DNA of 64,000 nt from contig BSDZ01000022.1 of the NCBI GenBank assembly GCA_030268105.1, forward strand, positions 1,021,001-1,085,000, in the 5' to 3' direction. The DNA is from Volvox africanus (taxonomy: Eukaryota > Chlorophyta > Chlorophyceae > Chlamydomonadales > Volvocaceae). Of the stretch, positions 13,270 to 62,104 are shown in pieces (the first letter of the stretch is position 1; each line of letters begins with the position of its first letter). Under the pieces are notes generated by a model. The model did not search any database. It saw nothing but the letters and a program-made list of their open reading frames with translations, and was not told the DNA's origin. The position numbers and the translations under genes are program-made.

Positions 13270-13644
13270 GCCCCTCGGATGCTTCGAGATCCAGGTCATG
13301 ACTCGGTACGGGTGGAGATGTCGCTGGTGGTAGAAATAGGTTGGAGCACATTACGCGCTTGCAGCATAAGGACATAAACGCGCAAATGAGAATTAGATAG
13401 GTGGGGCTGTTCTGCCGTAGCTGGGTTATTCGTAAGGTGCGTGCATTTAGCTGGATGGCGATGGCTTCGCTTGCTCATCATTATCATTTGCTTGGAAAAT
13501 TCCGTACGTACAACTCTGTACAACGCATCTGCTGGTGAAAACTCCTGGCAAGAATGCAGGCATTTAAATACAGTGAACAGTAGTGCGGGTGCACGCGGTG
13601 GAGTACGTGATACAGGCGTTGATGGGTTCCTGCCCCAAGTCTAC

Positions 13645-13712
13645 CTATCTATCTATCTATCTACTACCTATCTATCTATCTACCTATCTATCTGTCTGTC
13701 TGTCTGTCTACG
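13645..13712. repeat. CTAT / CTGT microsatellite
   Basis: About 17 tetranucleotide units, mostly CTAT with two interruptions (CTACTACC, CTACC), ending in four CTGT units. Confidence 0.9.
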
Positions 13713-13892
13713 GGGAAAGCGGGGTTTTAGGGTTTAAGGATTTGTATACCCTTCCCAAGGACAGGTACGTTGGTAGGCATACACCTCCCTTTCGCCGCGC
13801 CGTATTACCTGCCTACCGGATGTCTCTGTATGCAGAAGCCATGTTAATCTGATCCGTGCACTGGATGGGGTGCACATGCATTTCTCTTTCGT

Positions 13893-13918
13893 TGTGTGTG
13901 TGTGTGTGTGTGTGTGTA
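13893..13918. repeat. GT dinucleotide repeat
   Basis: An uninterrupted tract of about 13 GT units. Confidence 0.9.
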
Positions 13919-16353
13919 TGGCGGCGGCATTGTGCTCTTCGTTCGTTTCAGGTAGAGTGACTTGCTCTTCCTCTGATGGTTACTCTGTTATTAGTTGATT
14001 TCGTACCGCCGAACCATTAACGTATCGTTGCATTCCAACTGCTTGTGGTAATTGCTCATGTATATTCCCTTTTTTCATCCGTCGCCATGCATGAGTGCGG
14101 CTGCTAGCAAGCCGCAGCGCTGCGGTGTGGTGGTCTCGTGCATGAAAACAAGCATCTATGCCTGCAATGCAAGGACGAAATTTCATATTCTCTGAGCAGT
14201 CTCACACCTTGATTTGGGATTCTGGTTGTTATTTGTTGTCGCCTCTTGGTTTTGGCTATTCGGCATCGCTTAATCAGGGATATAAAAAGGAGAGCTATCA
14301 TTATATACCCTTGATTATGTATGCGTTTTATTTGTTATATGGTATCGGTACAATAGACGAGCCCTGTTTGCATGCTTGCCGTTCATGGTGCGCATGTATT
14401 TAGGTGCATGATGCTTAACGTACGTGTGTACGTGATCGAGCTCAGCGCAGATATAAATAATACCCTTGCGGCAGCCAGTGCTAGCTTGCAAATGAGTTCC
14501 AAAAAAGGTGACAAAGCTTGCAAACGTATGTGGGGCTTATGCAGATAATACAAAATATATATGTATGAAAAGTTCGGATAACCGTTGCTTTAATATATGC
14601 ATGTCGCATTGACGGATAAGAATGTAAATAATAACGACATGCGGTTGTTATACGGTTTGGGCGCACTGTGTGTGTATGTGTATCTGCGCATGGAAATTGC
14701 TCGTGCGTGCGAGCTCCCTTGGCTGCCAGCAGACGGCAGGAGGGTCAGTACCTTGGTTGCCAGTCTCATTTGACCAGTATCACAGGATGAGCAAGAACTG
14801 CCAGAGGTGATTCACGCAGATCCCTAGCGCAAATGTTCTAAAACCTCTCCTTAGCCCCAACGCTTGTCTTATATGCCCTAACTGCGTGCGGGGACGAACG
14901 ACAAGGCCTACTCCCCTGAAGGCCCCCCTGCTGCCATAAACACATATTTGGAAATGCGAGTAGAATCTATCACTACTGCAACCTACGTATGTATGTTATA
15001 CCGTTACTGTTGGAATTGGTTGTTGGTAATTAACTGCTGGACAGTTTCGCAACTCGATCAGCAGTTTTGGACTGCAGGTGGTCGGGTGGGTCCATTGGAG
15101 GGCCTGACATTCTAATCCCGCAACATGGGGTTCAAGGAGATATAGTTTGATGACGTTGTTAAGACATCTAAGATGCCCGGCAGGGCAGTGACCCCAGTAA
15201 AGTAAAGTGCCATACGTGCAACGGTATTCGGTTGTTGCTGTACGATACGGCTGGGTTGGTGGGAGCGCCGTGCTGCCGTGCGCCTGGCTGGATGCCATGC
15301 AGGTCTGCATGACCCCTGGCTGGCGTGCAATGGGTTGCCAACTTGCCATGCACCTCTCCGTAAGGGTGTCCTCGTCACCTTCCATTTACGCCCGTGATTT
15401 AGGTGATGATACAGCTGCACGATTTATCGCTTTGGGACGCAGCGCACGGTTCTGAGAGCCGCCAACGGGCCCTTGATGGGATTGTAACTCCAGCAGCAGG
15501 GGAGTTTGTATGTCTGATAACTGCTGGTGTTCAGATTGACATTATGTTCTTTCAGTGGATGAAGAATGATTTGAGTAAAACTTTTATTAACTTTCTTTGT
15601 TATTTGTTCATCATTTCGTTTTGGGTAATCTCTTTGCAGCTGCCTTTGGTTACCTTTCTTTTCCTTTTTCCCTTTTTAACTGGGTGTTTTCTGGTTGTTC
15701 ACTTAAGGATTTAGTACATTTCAGAAATCCTCTTACGGTGTCTGGCAAATAATCGGCAGGTTACGGTAGGTTACGGTAGGCTCCTTACTCCAAACCGATC
15801 GTGGAGACCTCGCAGGTAGAGACTATAAGCCAAAGTATCTGTATACGAATCAGGAAAAGTATAGGAAGGGTACAAGACAGCTATCAAATCATTCGGCTAC
15901 ACTTAGAGGATGTCACTTCCGGAATCCGTCTGTAAGCAGGGGTCACCCCTGTCTGTCTGACCCTGTCTGTAAGGGAGGGTAAGGGCGGGAGCGGGGGGGT
16001 GTTCCTGGCGTCTTCAGCCATGGACATGTAGCAAATCAAATGTATTTGAATTATATGCCAGCTTACTTATTTTTATACAATCCAGAAACTTAATAGAAAT
16101 TGTAAATTGATAATTATTTTGGTTTGGAGCGGAATAACCGACGCTGAACGCTGGTTAAGACTCTTATGGGTACAACAAGGATCATTGTAAATTGGGTAGG
16201 ATGAAGCCCAAATCGCACTAGCTACTTTTGTCTAATTATGGGGACTTTAAACTTTCAATCTTAGGAAGGTCCGCAGGGCCCCTCCCCGGAATCTGCATCT
16301 GTTCATCCCGCGGCCAAAGAGGCATGAAGGATCATCATCATCTACATTACAAC

Positions 16354-16464
16354 ATATACACTACTTTTTGATATGTTTTTGTCAGTCACGTGGAAGATCT
16401 TCCACGATCTTCCACGAAGATCTTCCACGTGACTGACAAAAACATATCAAAAAGTAGTGTATAT
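16354..16464. repeat. 111-bp near-perfect palindrome
   Basis: The left arm begins ATATACACTACTTTTTGATA and continues through GTCAGTCACGTGGAAGATC. The right arm is its reverse complement and ends in TATCAAAAAGTAGTGTATAT. The centre (about 16400-16420) is made of TCTTCCACG repeats, so the two arms almost meet. This could be a foldback MITE or a recent palindrome formed by template switching. It lies about 470 bp before ankyrin gene B. Confidence 0.95.
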
Positions 16465-16931
16465 CAGGACGACCAGACATCAGGAAGCCTGACGTCATAA
16501 CGAGAAAGTATTCGTTACATTGTATCTGATAGTCAAAAGAAGGCTAAAATTGTTCGCTCCGGAGTTGGCACCAACACTCGCGCTACAGATTGGACGAGCG
16601 CGGGTCGATACCGTGCTCAAGTACAGCTACAACAACACGATTGTTGCTAGAACGGATCCCTATAGATCCCAACTGATACACCATTTGATAACAGTATAAC
16701 CTGTACTGACTTCTCCGCCATGGCTTTTCTTCTGAAGTTGACGGACCGACGCCGTCACGGGCAAAACGGGCATTTTCGTGACGGAATGCACGACGGCGCT
16801 CTCCTACGGCCCTAAAAGAACCTTCACTGTTAGCTTGTTCGTCGGTTTCATGCGCGTAGCTTGTCACATCTTTTTTATCGTTTAATATCATAGGATCTAC
16901 CACTTGGCGAACAGGAAATTTTTCGCAAAGG

Positions 16932-19055
16932 ATGAACACTTCATCTTTGCCAGATGCGCGTTCTAGACCGCGATACCGGGACAAAATTTTCATGGCAATT
17001 GGTCTGAAGAAAAAAGGCGGCCAACAAGCTCCAACCGATCTATTTTCTAGCAGCGTGGAAGGGTCAACCCCACTGTGGTCAACCCCACTACTACTGGAAC
17101 GAATTGCGAGCTTCATCCCTCGGCTTGAAGTTGCATGCAACGTTCGTTGTGTTAACCAAGTCACCGCTGTGGTTCTGGCGTACCCAATCGTTCTGTCCGA
17201 GCCATGCCCTACCGACGTGTTCGCGGCGTATTGGAGTGTCCCAGGTGTGACAAGATCTTTCAAATTATTGAAGTGACAACATTTACTTGCGCTAGTTGCC
17301 GCAAGTGGCGTTGTCGCAAACGTTGAGACGGCATTGAAGGCTGCCGGAACTGTCCCCACGGGCGAGACCATGGAGGCTGCAGCTTTAGCCGGAAAGCTGG
17401 AGTCCTGCATGTGGCTGCACAAACGCGGCTGCCCCTGGGGTAAGGCCCTCTCCATGGCCGCTAGCGCAGGGCACTTGCAGCTCTGCGAGTGGTTACTAGG
17501 AAATGGCTGCGTTTGGACTCGTGACGCGGTCTACGCCGCAGCGCGGGGTGGCCAACGAGGCCTTATGGTATGGCTGCTAAAGCAGCGCACCCCAGGCAAC
17601 GGCAGCGACGTGCGTGTCGAGGAGCTCCTGGCAGCGGCGGCTGAAGGATTCGATTTTGAAACCTTTAAGCACTTGTATCAGGATCTGTTCAAGGGTAACC
17701 TGCTGCCACAACGACAACTACGGGGCCTGAGCCCGATGCAGCGGTGTCTCCTCATTGCCGCTGCCGCCGGCAGCCCGGGCACTGATTGGCAGGCCAAAGT
17801 GAAGTGGCTGGAAGACCAGGACTGTGGCAGTAACCTGATTCCGCCGCAGCCAGCCAAGATGATGCCCGTCACTTGGAGCCTCAACGCGGCTTCGCGGGCT
17901 GCACTTCGGCAAAACGCAGTCGCACGTCTGAGGTGGCTTCAAGATCGCGGATATCCCATGGAGTTTGAGCGGAGTAACTTTCAACTAGCTGGGCGCCACG
18001 GCAGCATCGCACTCATGCGAGTCATACTGTCCGGGGGTCAGCAGAACCTCTTTCTCAGGGATGCCGTGGAGGCAGCCGCCGAGACAGGCCAACTTGAATT
18101 CCTCATTGCACTGAAGGATATATCGCCGATGGACGAGGACGTCATACGGGCCGTGGCGTTACAGGCAGCCCGCAGCGGCCAGCTCATCGTGTTGAAATGG
18201 GCGGTGGAGGAGATGGGGTTCGCAATTGGAGAGGACTCAGAGGTTTTCCCAGCGGCGGCGCAATCCGGGAATGCGAGGGTCATGGCCTGGGTGTGGCAGC
18301 GTAACATGATTTATTCTGCACAGAGCATGCTGAATGCAGTGGATGGGGGATGCGAGGAGGCGCTGGACTGGATGAGGGACCAGAACTTGCTGGTTGGTGC
18401 CCCGGCGGTAAGTCCCCACACCCGAGGCGGCAGCAGAAGGGGAAGGGCGGGAAGAAGGCAATGGATCAACGAATAGTCAAAGTGCAGTAATTGATGAATG
18501 GCTCAGCGCAGGGAGGATGGCAGTAGAAAGCAACCGTGTGTGTGTATGTGTATGTGTGTGCATGTGTCATGTCTAGCTGGTTCCGACGCGGACCAGCAGC
18601 GACAGAAAGCACCATCCCCAAGGAACGACCGGCACGACCCTCCCTGACCAGCAGCGACGGACTCCTTCCACCTCTATTTCCGTCCCCTCTTCACCGTTCT
18701 GAATCCCTTTCGTCAAGGGGTTGAGACCGCACTCACCGCCCCATCTCCATAGGATCCAAGTATGCTGTACTTCCAAGCCGCTCGCAATGGCGACCTCAAG
18801 GTCCTGTTGTGGCTACGTCGGCAGCTGCCGGGACCCCTGCCTGAGGGCTTTGTGGCTCAGTGCGAGCGAGCGGTATGTCCACGCCCCGCCATTGAGTGGC
18901 TGGTGGATGAGGCAGGCTGCGCCATGGACTGGCATATTGCGGGTCTCAGCGCCGACTGCCCGGGGCTCCTCAGTTGGCTGAACACGAACCACCGCAGCCT
19001 CGGCAGCCTCAGCACCACCACCGCCACCTCAAGCAACGGAAGTGGCAGAGAGTAA
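16932..19055 (+). CDS. Ankyrin-repeat protein B (paralogue of A, possibly broken)
   Basis: The layout matches protein A. Exon 1 runs about 16932-18407 (donor GCG/GTAAGT) and exon 2 runs 18753-19055 (acceptor CCATAG/GAT), joined in phase 0. Matching landmarks: ACNVRCVNQVTAVVLAYP, LSEPCPTDVF, AGKLESCMWLHKRGCPWG, AAAAGSPGTDWQAKVKWLE, and second-exon MLYFQAARNGDLKVLLWL. It lacks the Gln-rich tail of A and ends in a Ser/Thr/Asn-rich stretch. The frame is interrupted by TGA at 17274-17276 (after FKLLK) at a place where B is also about 20 residues shorter than A. Either this is a disabling mutation, or a 51-nt GT-AG intron (about 17243-17293, CCAG/GTGTGA ... GCTAG/TTGCC) removes it and keeps the frame. 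Role as for A: an interaction scaffold, partner unknown. Confidence 0.75.
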
Positions 19056-19227
19056 CAGCTTCGCCAGTACTTGCTGTGGCCGCAGCGGCTCGATGGTGCA
19101 TGTCGACAAAAGCGGCACTGGCCGGGGAATGGAACCGTGAGCGAAGACTGTAGCGGGATGTAGCCGCGAGGCGTCGCCAGAGAAGGGAAGGATTCGTGAA
19201 TGGGCGATGGAATAGGCAGTGCAGTGA

Positions 19228-19232
19228 TGTAA
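19228..19232 (+). terminator. TGTAA polyadenylation signal, candidate
   Basis: TGTAA is the usual volvocine poly(A) signal. This one lies about 175 bp after the stop codon of ankyrin gene B. It is a five-base motif, so chance occurrence cannot be excluded. Confidence 0.45.
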
Positions 19233-19975
19233 GAATATGATAGCGGCTATGGTGCTCTTGTGTGTATGCTAAAAGCATGGTGCTCGTCCTTTCAATTTGC
19301 AGTGTGTATGCGAGTTAATCGGCAATCGTTTGTTATCTTTAAACAGTCGTGCAAACAGGCGTTCATCGCTGTGCGCACCCCCGACGAGTCCATTCCTGGG
19401 GGCATGGGGACGGGGGCAATCGGGATGAGAGGGATCTGACATGCATGGGAGCTCACATCCTTTACGGGTATACGGGCGAATGAGGGCGGTAAGGTCTCGG
19501 AAGAGTTCCACAATATTATTCATGAAAAATAAATAAAATAAATAAATAAATAAAAAATAAATAAATAAATAAATAAGATTTAATTTATACTTGCATGTGC
19601 GTGCATTTGAATCGATGATATGCGTTTGTGCAAGTCTTCTTTCAACTGAGTTGGCTTTTTCTCTTCAATGTACGTTGTAAGTATAGTGTATAAAGCATAA
19701 TTACGTGTCAAACTGCAATTTTTGCGAGCGATTCTCACGTGGGAATGGGAATGAACAATGGAGAGTTGGCGGAGGCGTTTTGAATGCTGGACTCAAACGT
19801 CTGATTCAGATGCGCCTCAGTGCGGGATAGATGCGGGGCACAAGAAATCGGTGGCGTTTGGTAATCCGGGGCTCAAGTTGTATGGTTTCGGAGCACATGC
19901 CTTCCTGGAAGAACTCATCAAGCTGAGCCGTAGACGCATCCGCCGTTCACGTTCACGTTGATAATCTTCCGGGCC

Positions 19976-20209
19976 TCAAGACACCAGGTACCTGAAGAAC
20001 TGTGAAATAGTGTTCTGAGATGCAAATGTAAAAAGGTCTGCGGGTATTGAAGGTTTAAGCATCCTTTCCTTCTGCTCCTTAAGCCAGTCGGCTGCCTTGT
20101 CGTCCCCTGGTCGTCCCTGAGTCCGATCATACACATGCACGAGAACTGCCAGGCCCGCAGCTGCCGGTACCCCGTAGCCGAGGGGAGTGGTGAGGTCGGC
20201 GAATGGCAA
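19976..20209 (-). CDS. Possible small membrane protein or exon, unknown
   Basis: A 77-codon frame starts MPFADLTTPLGYGVPAAAGL, has one hydrophobic stretch (GYGVPAAAGLAVLVHVY), then a charged helix (DDKAADWLKEQKERMLKP). The amphipathic and charged pattern looks more protein-like than neighbouring frames. There are no homologues I recognise, and no visible splice partners. It may be an exon, a small ORF or chance. Confidence 0.25.
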   Translation of the reverse strand: MPFADLTTPLGYGVPAAAGLAVLVHVYDRTQGRPGDDKAADWLKEQKERMLKPSIPADLFTFASQNTISQFFRYLVS

Positions 20210-22605
20210 ACTTGTTTAAGTCCCATGGATGCCCTCTTAGGGGTCCCGAGCAAGGCGGCGAATTGGCCTGGGTATCTCATCCATTTATACGGCAAAACAT
20301 CCCCATTTGAGTCCGTGTGAAATCTACATAGGCGCAACTGTTCTCACCCTCCCGCGCCCCCATGCCAAGCAACGTTCTATCTGCTTCGTTGAACGGAGCT
20401 CCCAGAAAGCGCGTTTGACATAAGCTTCCAGTGCTTAGTTCCCACTTCAATGATGTTATGGAGGCTGATGGCTTCGATCATCCGGAACCACGTGTTCAAA
20501 ATTGTGCAACACCTGCTGCAAGCTTTGCAAGCAAAGCGCTCTACAGCTAGCAGTCAAGGGTGTCTGTGTGTGTATAGTAGTTAACTAGGTATGCAATTTG
20601 TAGATTGGTCTGTGAGTACTAGATACTGTATGGTAGTTCTAAGCTAACACCGTGAGGCGTAGGGGCCTCTCAATAATCAGCCCAAGCAGTGCCGCGGCAC
20701 AAACTCGTATGATGGAGCGGCTAACCGGAGCCTTTCACGACGACATCATTTAGGGCCAAGGTCTGTAACATGAGAACTTCGGGAACATTCATCATAAAGG
20801 CTTATGTCGTTATCAATTACACACATCCTATCGGCAGGATAGATTTAGGCCCGCCTTCCTGTTTATTTAAAGCGCGGGGGCTCGTACACAGGGCCGCATA
20901 TCATAACATGCTATACATAAGCAGGAACAGCAACCAAGTGACGGAGGTAAAGGGTAGGTGTTGTCAGCAATAACCATAAGCACAGGTTGCTAATCTGTAC
21001 AGGACTCAAAAGCCTCGTAATTGGTGGACTTGGGATGCTTGCAGAAAAGAAAATCCGAATTGTGGATAGCCTTTGGCCCCGCCTGCACACGGGCTCCAAT
21101 CTTGTGATGACGTCGGTGGGCGTCCGCGGGCGTCCGACTTAGGTTTGGGTTTGGGTTGTAGCATCCAATCCGGAGAGGAGTCCAGGAACTTATCAGAGTA
21201 TAAGATAGATTTTAGATCTCAAATATAGTTACGAGTAATCTAGCAAATAGAAAGCGCGCTTTTGCGGTATCCGTATCCGCCAGATGCATTCGACGACGGC
21301 CTGCAGCGTGAAAGGGTCACGAACTCACGACTGATATATAGTCGGATACGAATGCCCCAATTATACCCTCAATATTTGTAAAGCCTCTCAGAATACCCTT
21401 ACATACGTGAAGAAGAAGAAAATATTATGTGCGACATGTAGGGCAGCTGGACAGAAATGTCAGACGATACGGATTAGTAACTTGAGCTAAGGTTAGTAAC
21501 ATGGCTGGGGTCATGAGCATGGGTAACCAGCGTAGACTGGCCAAGGCGCTTCATGAAATTCGTCGTGTGAGAGGGACTCGGTCAGGCAAGACGGTATTAT
21601 ACCGTTAACTTTTCTTTTCTTTTAATTTTTGTCCATTTGCTATCTCGATTTTTTTTCTCATAATACTTTTTTAAGTTTCCTTTTGTTTTTGGTTTTGCGT
21701 GTTTAGCGGTCCGTGAGCCTCATGGCTCGTTCCAGGCCTTACGAGTTTACAAGCTTGTAATCATCATCATCATCATCATCATCATAAACTTAGCGCATTA
21801 AATATGTTGAAACTACGTTGGAAACGTGTGTTGTTATCTTGGGCGATTTTTCATGGCGCGTTATATCGTCCAGCGGGAACCTGCGGGAACGAGTACTGCA
21901 CACATTTCGCTGCAAGCAACTGAATGCGCGAATTCTTCAAGACATAATTAAATTAATCGCATAAAGAGGAAGAGGTCTCAAGTAATCAACTCCATCGACA
22001 GATCCACATACTTTAGCTGCCTCATGCAGATCGCGCTACACAACATTTACTTATTCATCCACGAAACAACCAGTTGAGACATCAAGTCCTCTGTAAAACA
22101 GGCATCTTCTTATTTATGTGTTCGACCTGTCAGCCTGTTCCCGACGAATGGACAGTCACGGCGGAAGATCGACAGCCGGCGGGATATCCATGTGACATAC
22201 TGACAAGGGTGCGATGTATCAATAATCTGTAGACGTCCAGATCCATAACGTTAATGGTATTCAATAGTTATTACGATTACTTTCAGTAAATACAGATTCG
22301 GTTCAGCTATGAAGTGCATGCATGCACCCAGATCATCAATGCCGCAACATAAATTATTTCAAGAGCACTTAACATATGTTGCATTTTGAAACTTAGTAGC
22401 AAAGGGCAATGCAAAGGTCTGTTGTAACGGCGCGGCCGTACTCGGTATGTGGTATTAGTCCGACCCATCTTTCGACGACAGCAGTGTCTGTGGATTAATG
22501 ACTGATCCGATGAAGGTTGCCAAATCCGTTCATGACTGTACAGAAATATAGTATTGATGAGGACCGGAAAATCACATATAAATTTGCGCATTTGGCGGAA
22601 GCGGT

Positions 22606-59923
<37,318 letters not shown>

Positions 59924-60072
59924 GGATCTCTGATCCATTGCTGCACCCGCCCAGCAGCAGCACGAGAAGGAGTTGTCTCATCGTCGATCACAGACTGGCG
60001 GCGGTGTTGGAAGTGAGCTGTTGGAAACTCGCCATCAGAGCAGAACGAATGTGTATGTGTATGTGTGTGAAA

Positions 60073-60172
60073 GGGTGTTATATTGTGAGCGACTTGCCCT
60101 AGGAGGACAAGCACCGGGGACCTTGACTGGGCCGAACACAGCGCAGGGGGGAACACACGGCTCAGTCTGTTC
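60073..60172 (+). repeat. Hairpin-rich dispersed repeat, type B, in 3' flank
   Basis: GGGTGTTATATTGTGAGCGA, CTTGCCCTAGGAGGACAAGC, GCACCGGGGACCTTGACTGG and GGGGGGAACACACGGCTC. Lies about 150 bp after the stop of the giant gene, so it may be in its 3' UTR. Confidence 0.8.
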
Positions 60173-60879
60173 TTGTGTATAAATTGCTGCTGCTAGGCTG
60201 CTGCGTTTCAGCACGCAGCAGTAGTGAAGCTTCTCGCACACGCGATACGTAGGTGCGCATCCGTGCACAAATAGAGGATGACAGCGCAACAATATTCTCA
60301 AGTGAACGAATAATGAAGTGTATATTTCTCGTTAGTAATTTTTGTATGCGTAATTAATCATGACGATGCAGTGTGTCTTACTTATGTATATATGTGTGTG
60401 GTTGTTCGTTTAAAGAAAAGACCTATCGCCGTGCGTATCGTGCTGGGTACGTGCGTGCTTTCAGCATCGCATATGTGCGTATGTTTGTGAGTGCCGTACC
60501 GCTGTACGATTTGTACAATGTATGTGCTGTGTGCATGCCGCTACCATGCCGTGTCCCACCATTATATATAGTAACTTGCAATACTTTTAGATGAATAGTA
60601 TTATCGACCCATGCACATAAAGATTAGGAATGGGAGACAAGAAAATCGGCTTTACTGTAGGGACATGCAGGCAGGGGCAGGGGAGTGGCTGGGAACGTTC
60701 CTTTCAAAGCACAAGCAACGAAAGAAGGACTAAATCAAGACGTTTAGTACCAGCTATTGTCTACCCTTATATGTCCATTCCGCGTGCTTATGTGATATTA
60801 TATGTAATACCTAATATCATCATCTTATAACATAGGACACCAAATCACAAGCGGGTATGATGATGATCCCAATCTCAGG

Positions 60880-61822
60880 AAAACCCAGGCAGCAAAGCTG
60901 CGGCTCAATAAGAAAGGCGACTTCTGGTACTATTGATCCCAGTTTTACATCCCTTCTTATGCTGACTTCTGACAGGACGTCATGAAAGGGTATCATGACG
61001 TGCCTTGCGCTGGCCACCGCGGCATAGACCGCACCAATCAGTGATCAAACAAACATACTGGTGGCCCGGACTAGCTATTATCTCTGGGGACCCGGGGACC
61101 CACGCTTTACAAGCAGTTTATGGAAGGAAATATTTTGCCAATTGGGTACCCATCTCCATATGAGCACAGCCCTTCATCCACAAACAGATGGACAAACAGA
61201 GCAGATGAACTGACTTTTGGACGAGACTTTGTGGCACTATGTCTCACCCATTCAAGATGACTGGGATAAGCAAGTACAGCTCGCTAAGAATTGTCTCCAG
61301 GCTGCGCAATCCAGACGAAAACAGGATGCCAATCCTTCTCGGCGCCTCGTGCGTTATGAGGTTGGGCAAAAACTGTCTTTAAGTACCAAGAATATAAATC
61401 TGAAAAAAACTGGAAGAAAGCATTTAATGCCCAAGTTCATCGGTCCAGATACAGTTGTCAGAGATATTGGCGACACAGCAGTAAAATTGGACTTCGTGGC
61501 TCTCACCTACACCCGGTCATTCTTGTGTCACTCCCAATACCTATTAAGGAGGACACCAAGCGACAACCCCCATCACCACTCGTAATCCAGGGTGAGCCGT
61601 ACTATATGGTTGAAGAAATTGTGGAACACAGGGATGTCTCAATCCGTGGGGGCAAAGGTAAAACTCGACGAGAGTAGCTTATCAAAATGGGAAGGATATG
61701 ATTCCACCTTCAACACTGATGAACCCGAGGCATCACTAAAACATTTCACTCCTTTGGCAGACGCCATTGATGAGTATGAGCCAAAGGACGGCCAAAATCC
61801 GCTGAAGATGAAACCATCATAG
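60880..61822 (+). mobile_element. Decayed Ty3/gypsy integrase and chromodomain
   Basis: In three forward frames with stops: an integrase Zn-binding-like part ([19 protein letters not shown], about 60985), [16 protein letters not shown] (about 61155, the [10 protein letters not shown] signature), then LLDETLWHYVSPIQDDWDKQ and ANPSRRLVRYEVGQKLSLST, KHLMPKFIGPDTVVRDIG (integrase C-terminal). The chromodomain follows: EPYYMVEEIVEHRDVSIRGG then, after a stop, LIKWEGYDSTFNTDEPEASL. Several stops and frame changes make it inactive. Retrotransposon remnant; no LTR found. Confidence 0.85.
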
Positions 61823-61998
61823 AGGAGACAGTAACGCTCCCCAGATGGTTCGCTTAAGAGGCTGATGAATTTAGTAAACTACATACCTTTGGCCTACAAA
61901 TACTAGTATGTAATCATGCAATAAGCACGATTCCTAAAAAGCTTGTGATACGCATAAGCTGAGATCACCATACATCTTGGTTGGGGAACCAATATTAG

Positions 61999-62104
61999 AG
62001 TCACCCTGGTGGAGTGCTTTGGAGTGCAATTAAGCATTACAATACGAAGTGTTCAGAGTTCAAGACACCACTGCCACCAGACCGTATTAGATGTACCAGT
62101 TTGC
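61999..62104 (+). repeat. tRNA-like SINE, copy 2
   Basis: GAGTCACCCTGGTGGAGTGC, and perfect 7-bp pairing of CTGGTGG (62006-62012) with CCACCAG (62074-62080). D-arm-like GCTT/AAGC and a B-box-like AGAGTTCAAGACACC are inside. The tail ends TGTACCAGTTTG, as in copy 1. It begins about 175 bp after the Ty3 remnant. Confidence 0.65.

Larger units (their letters stand above)
13270..16353. other. Intergenic region with microsatellites
   Basis: No gene is supported. It holds a CTAT/CTGT tract, a GT tract, and T-rich sequence at 15580-15715. At 15760-15790 the unit GGTTACGGTA is repeated, and at about 15940-15975 CCCTGTCTGT is repeated. Minus-strand open frames at 14996-15420 have no recognisable domain. 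Confidence 0.45.
19056..22605. other. Intergenic region, no firm gene
   Basis: Contents: the 3' flank of ankyrin B, an AAAT/AAATA tract (19526-19577), a possible small protein on minus (listed separately), and an ATC tract (about 21763-21785). AT-rich sequence without open coding signal fills 21150-22300. Confidence 0.45.

Noticed and set aside
16583..17455. 290-codon minus-strand frame
   Set aside because: It is antisense to ankyrin gene B, has no domain, and its plus-strand partner is clearly coding.
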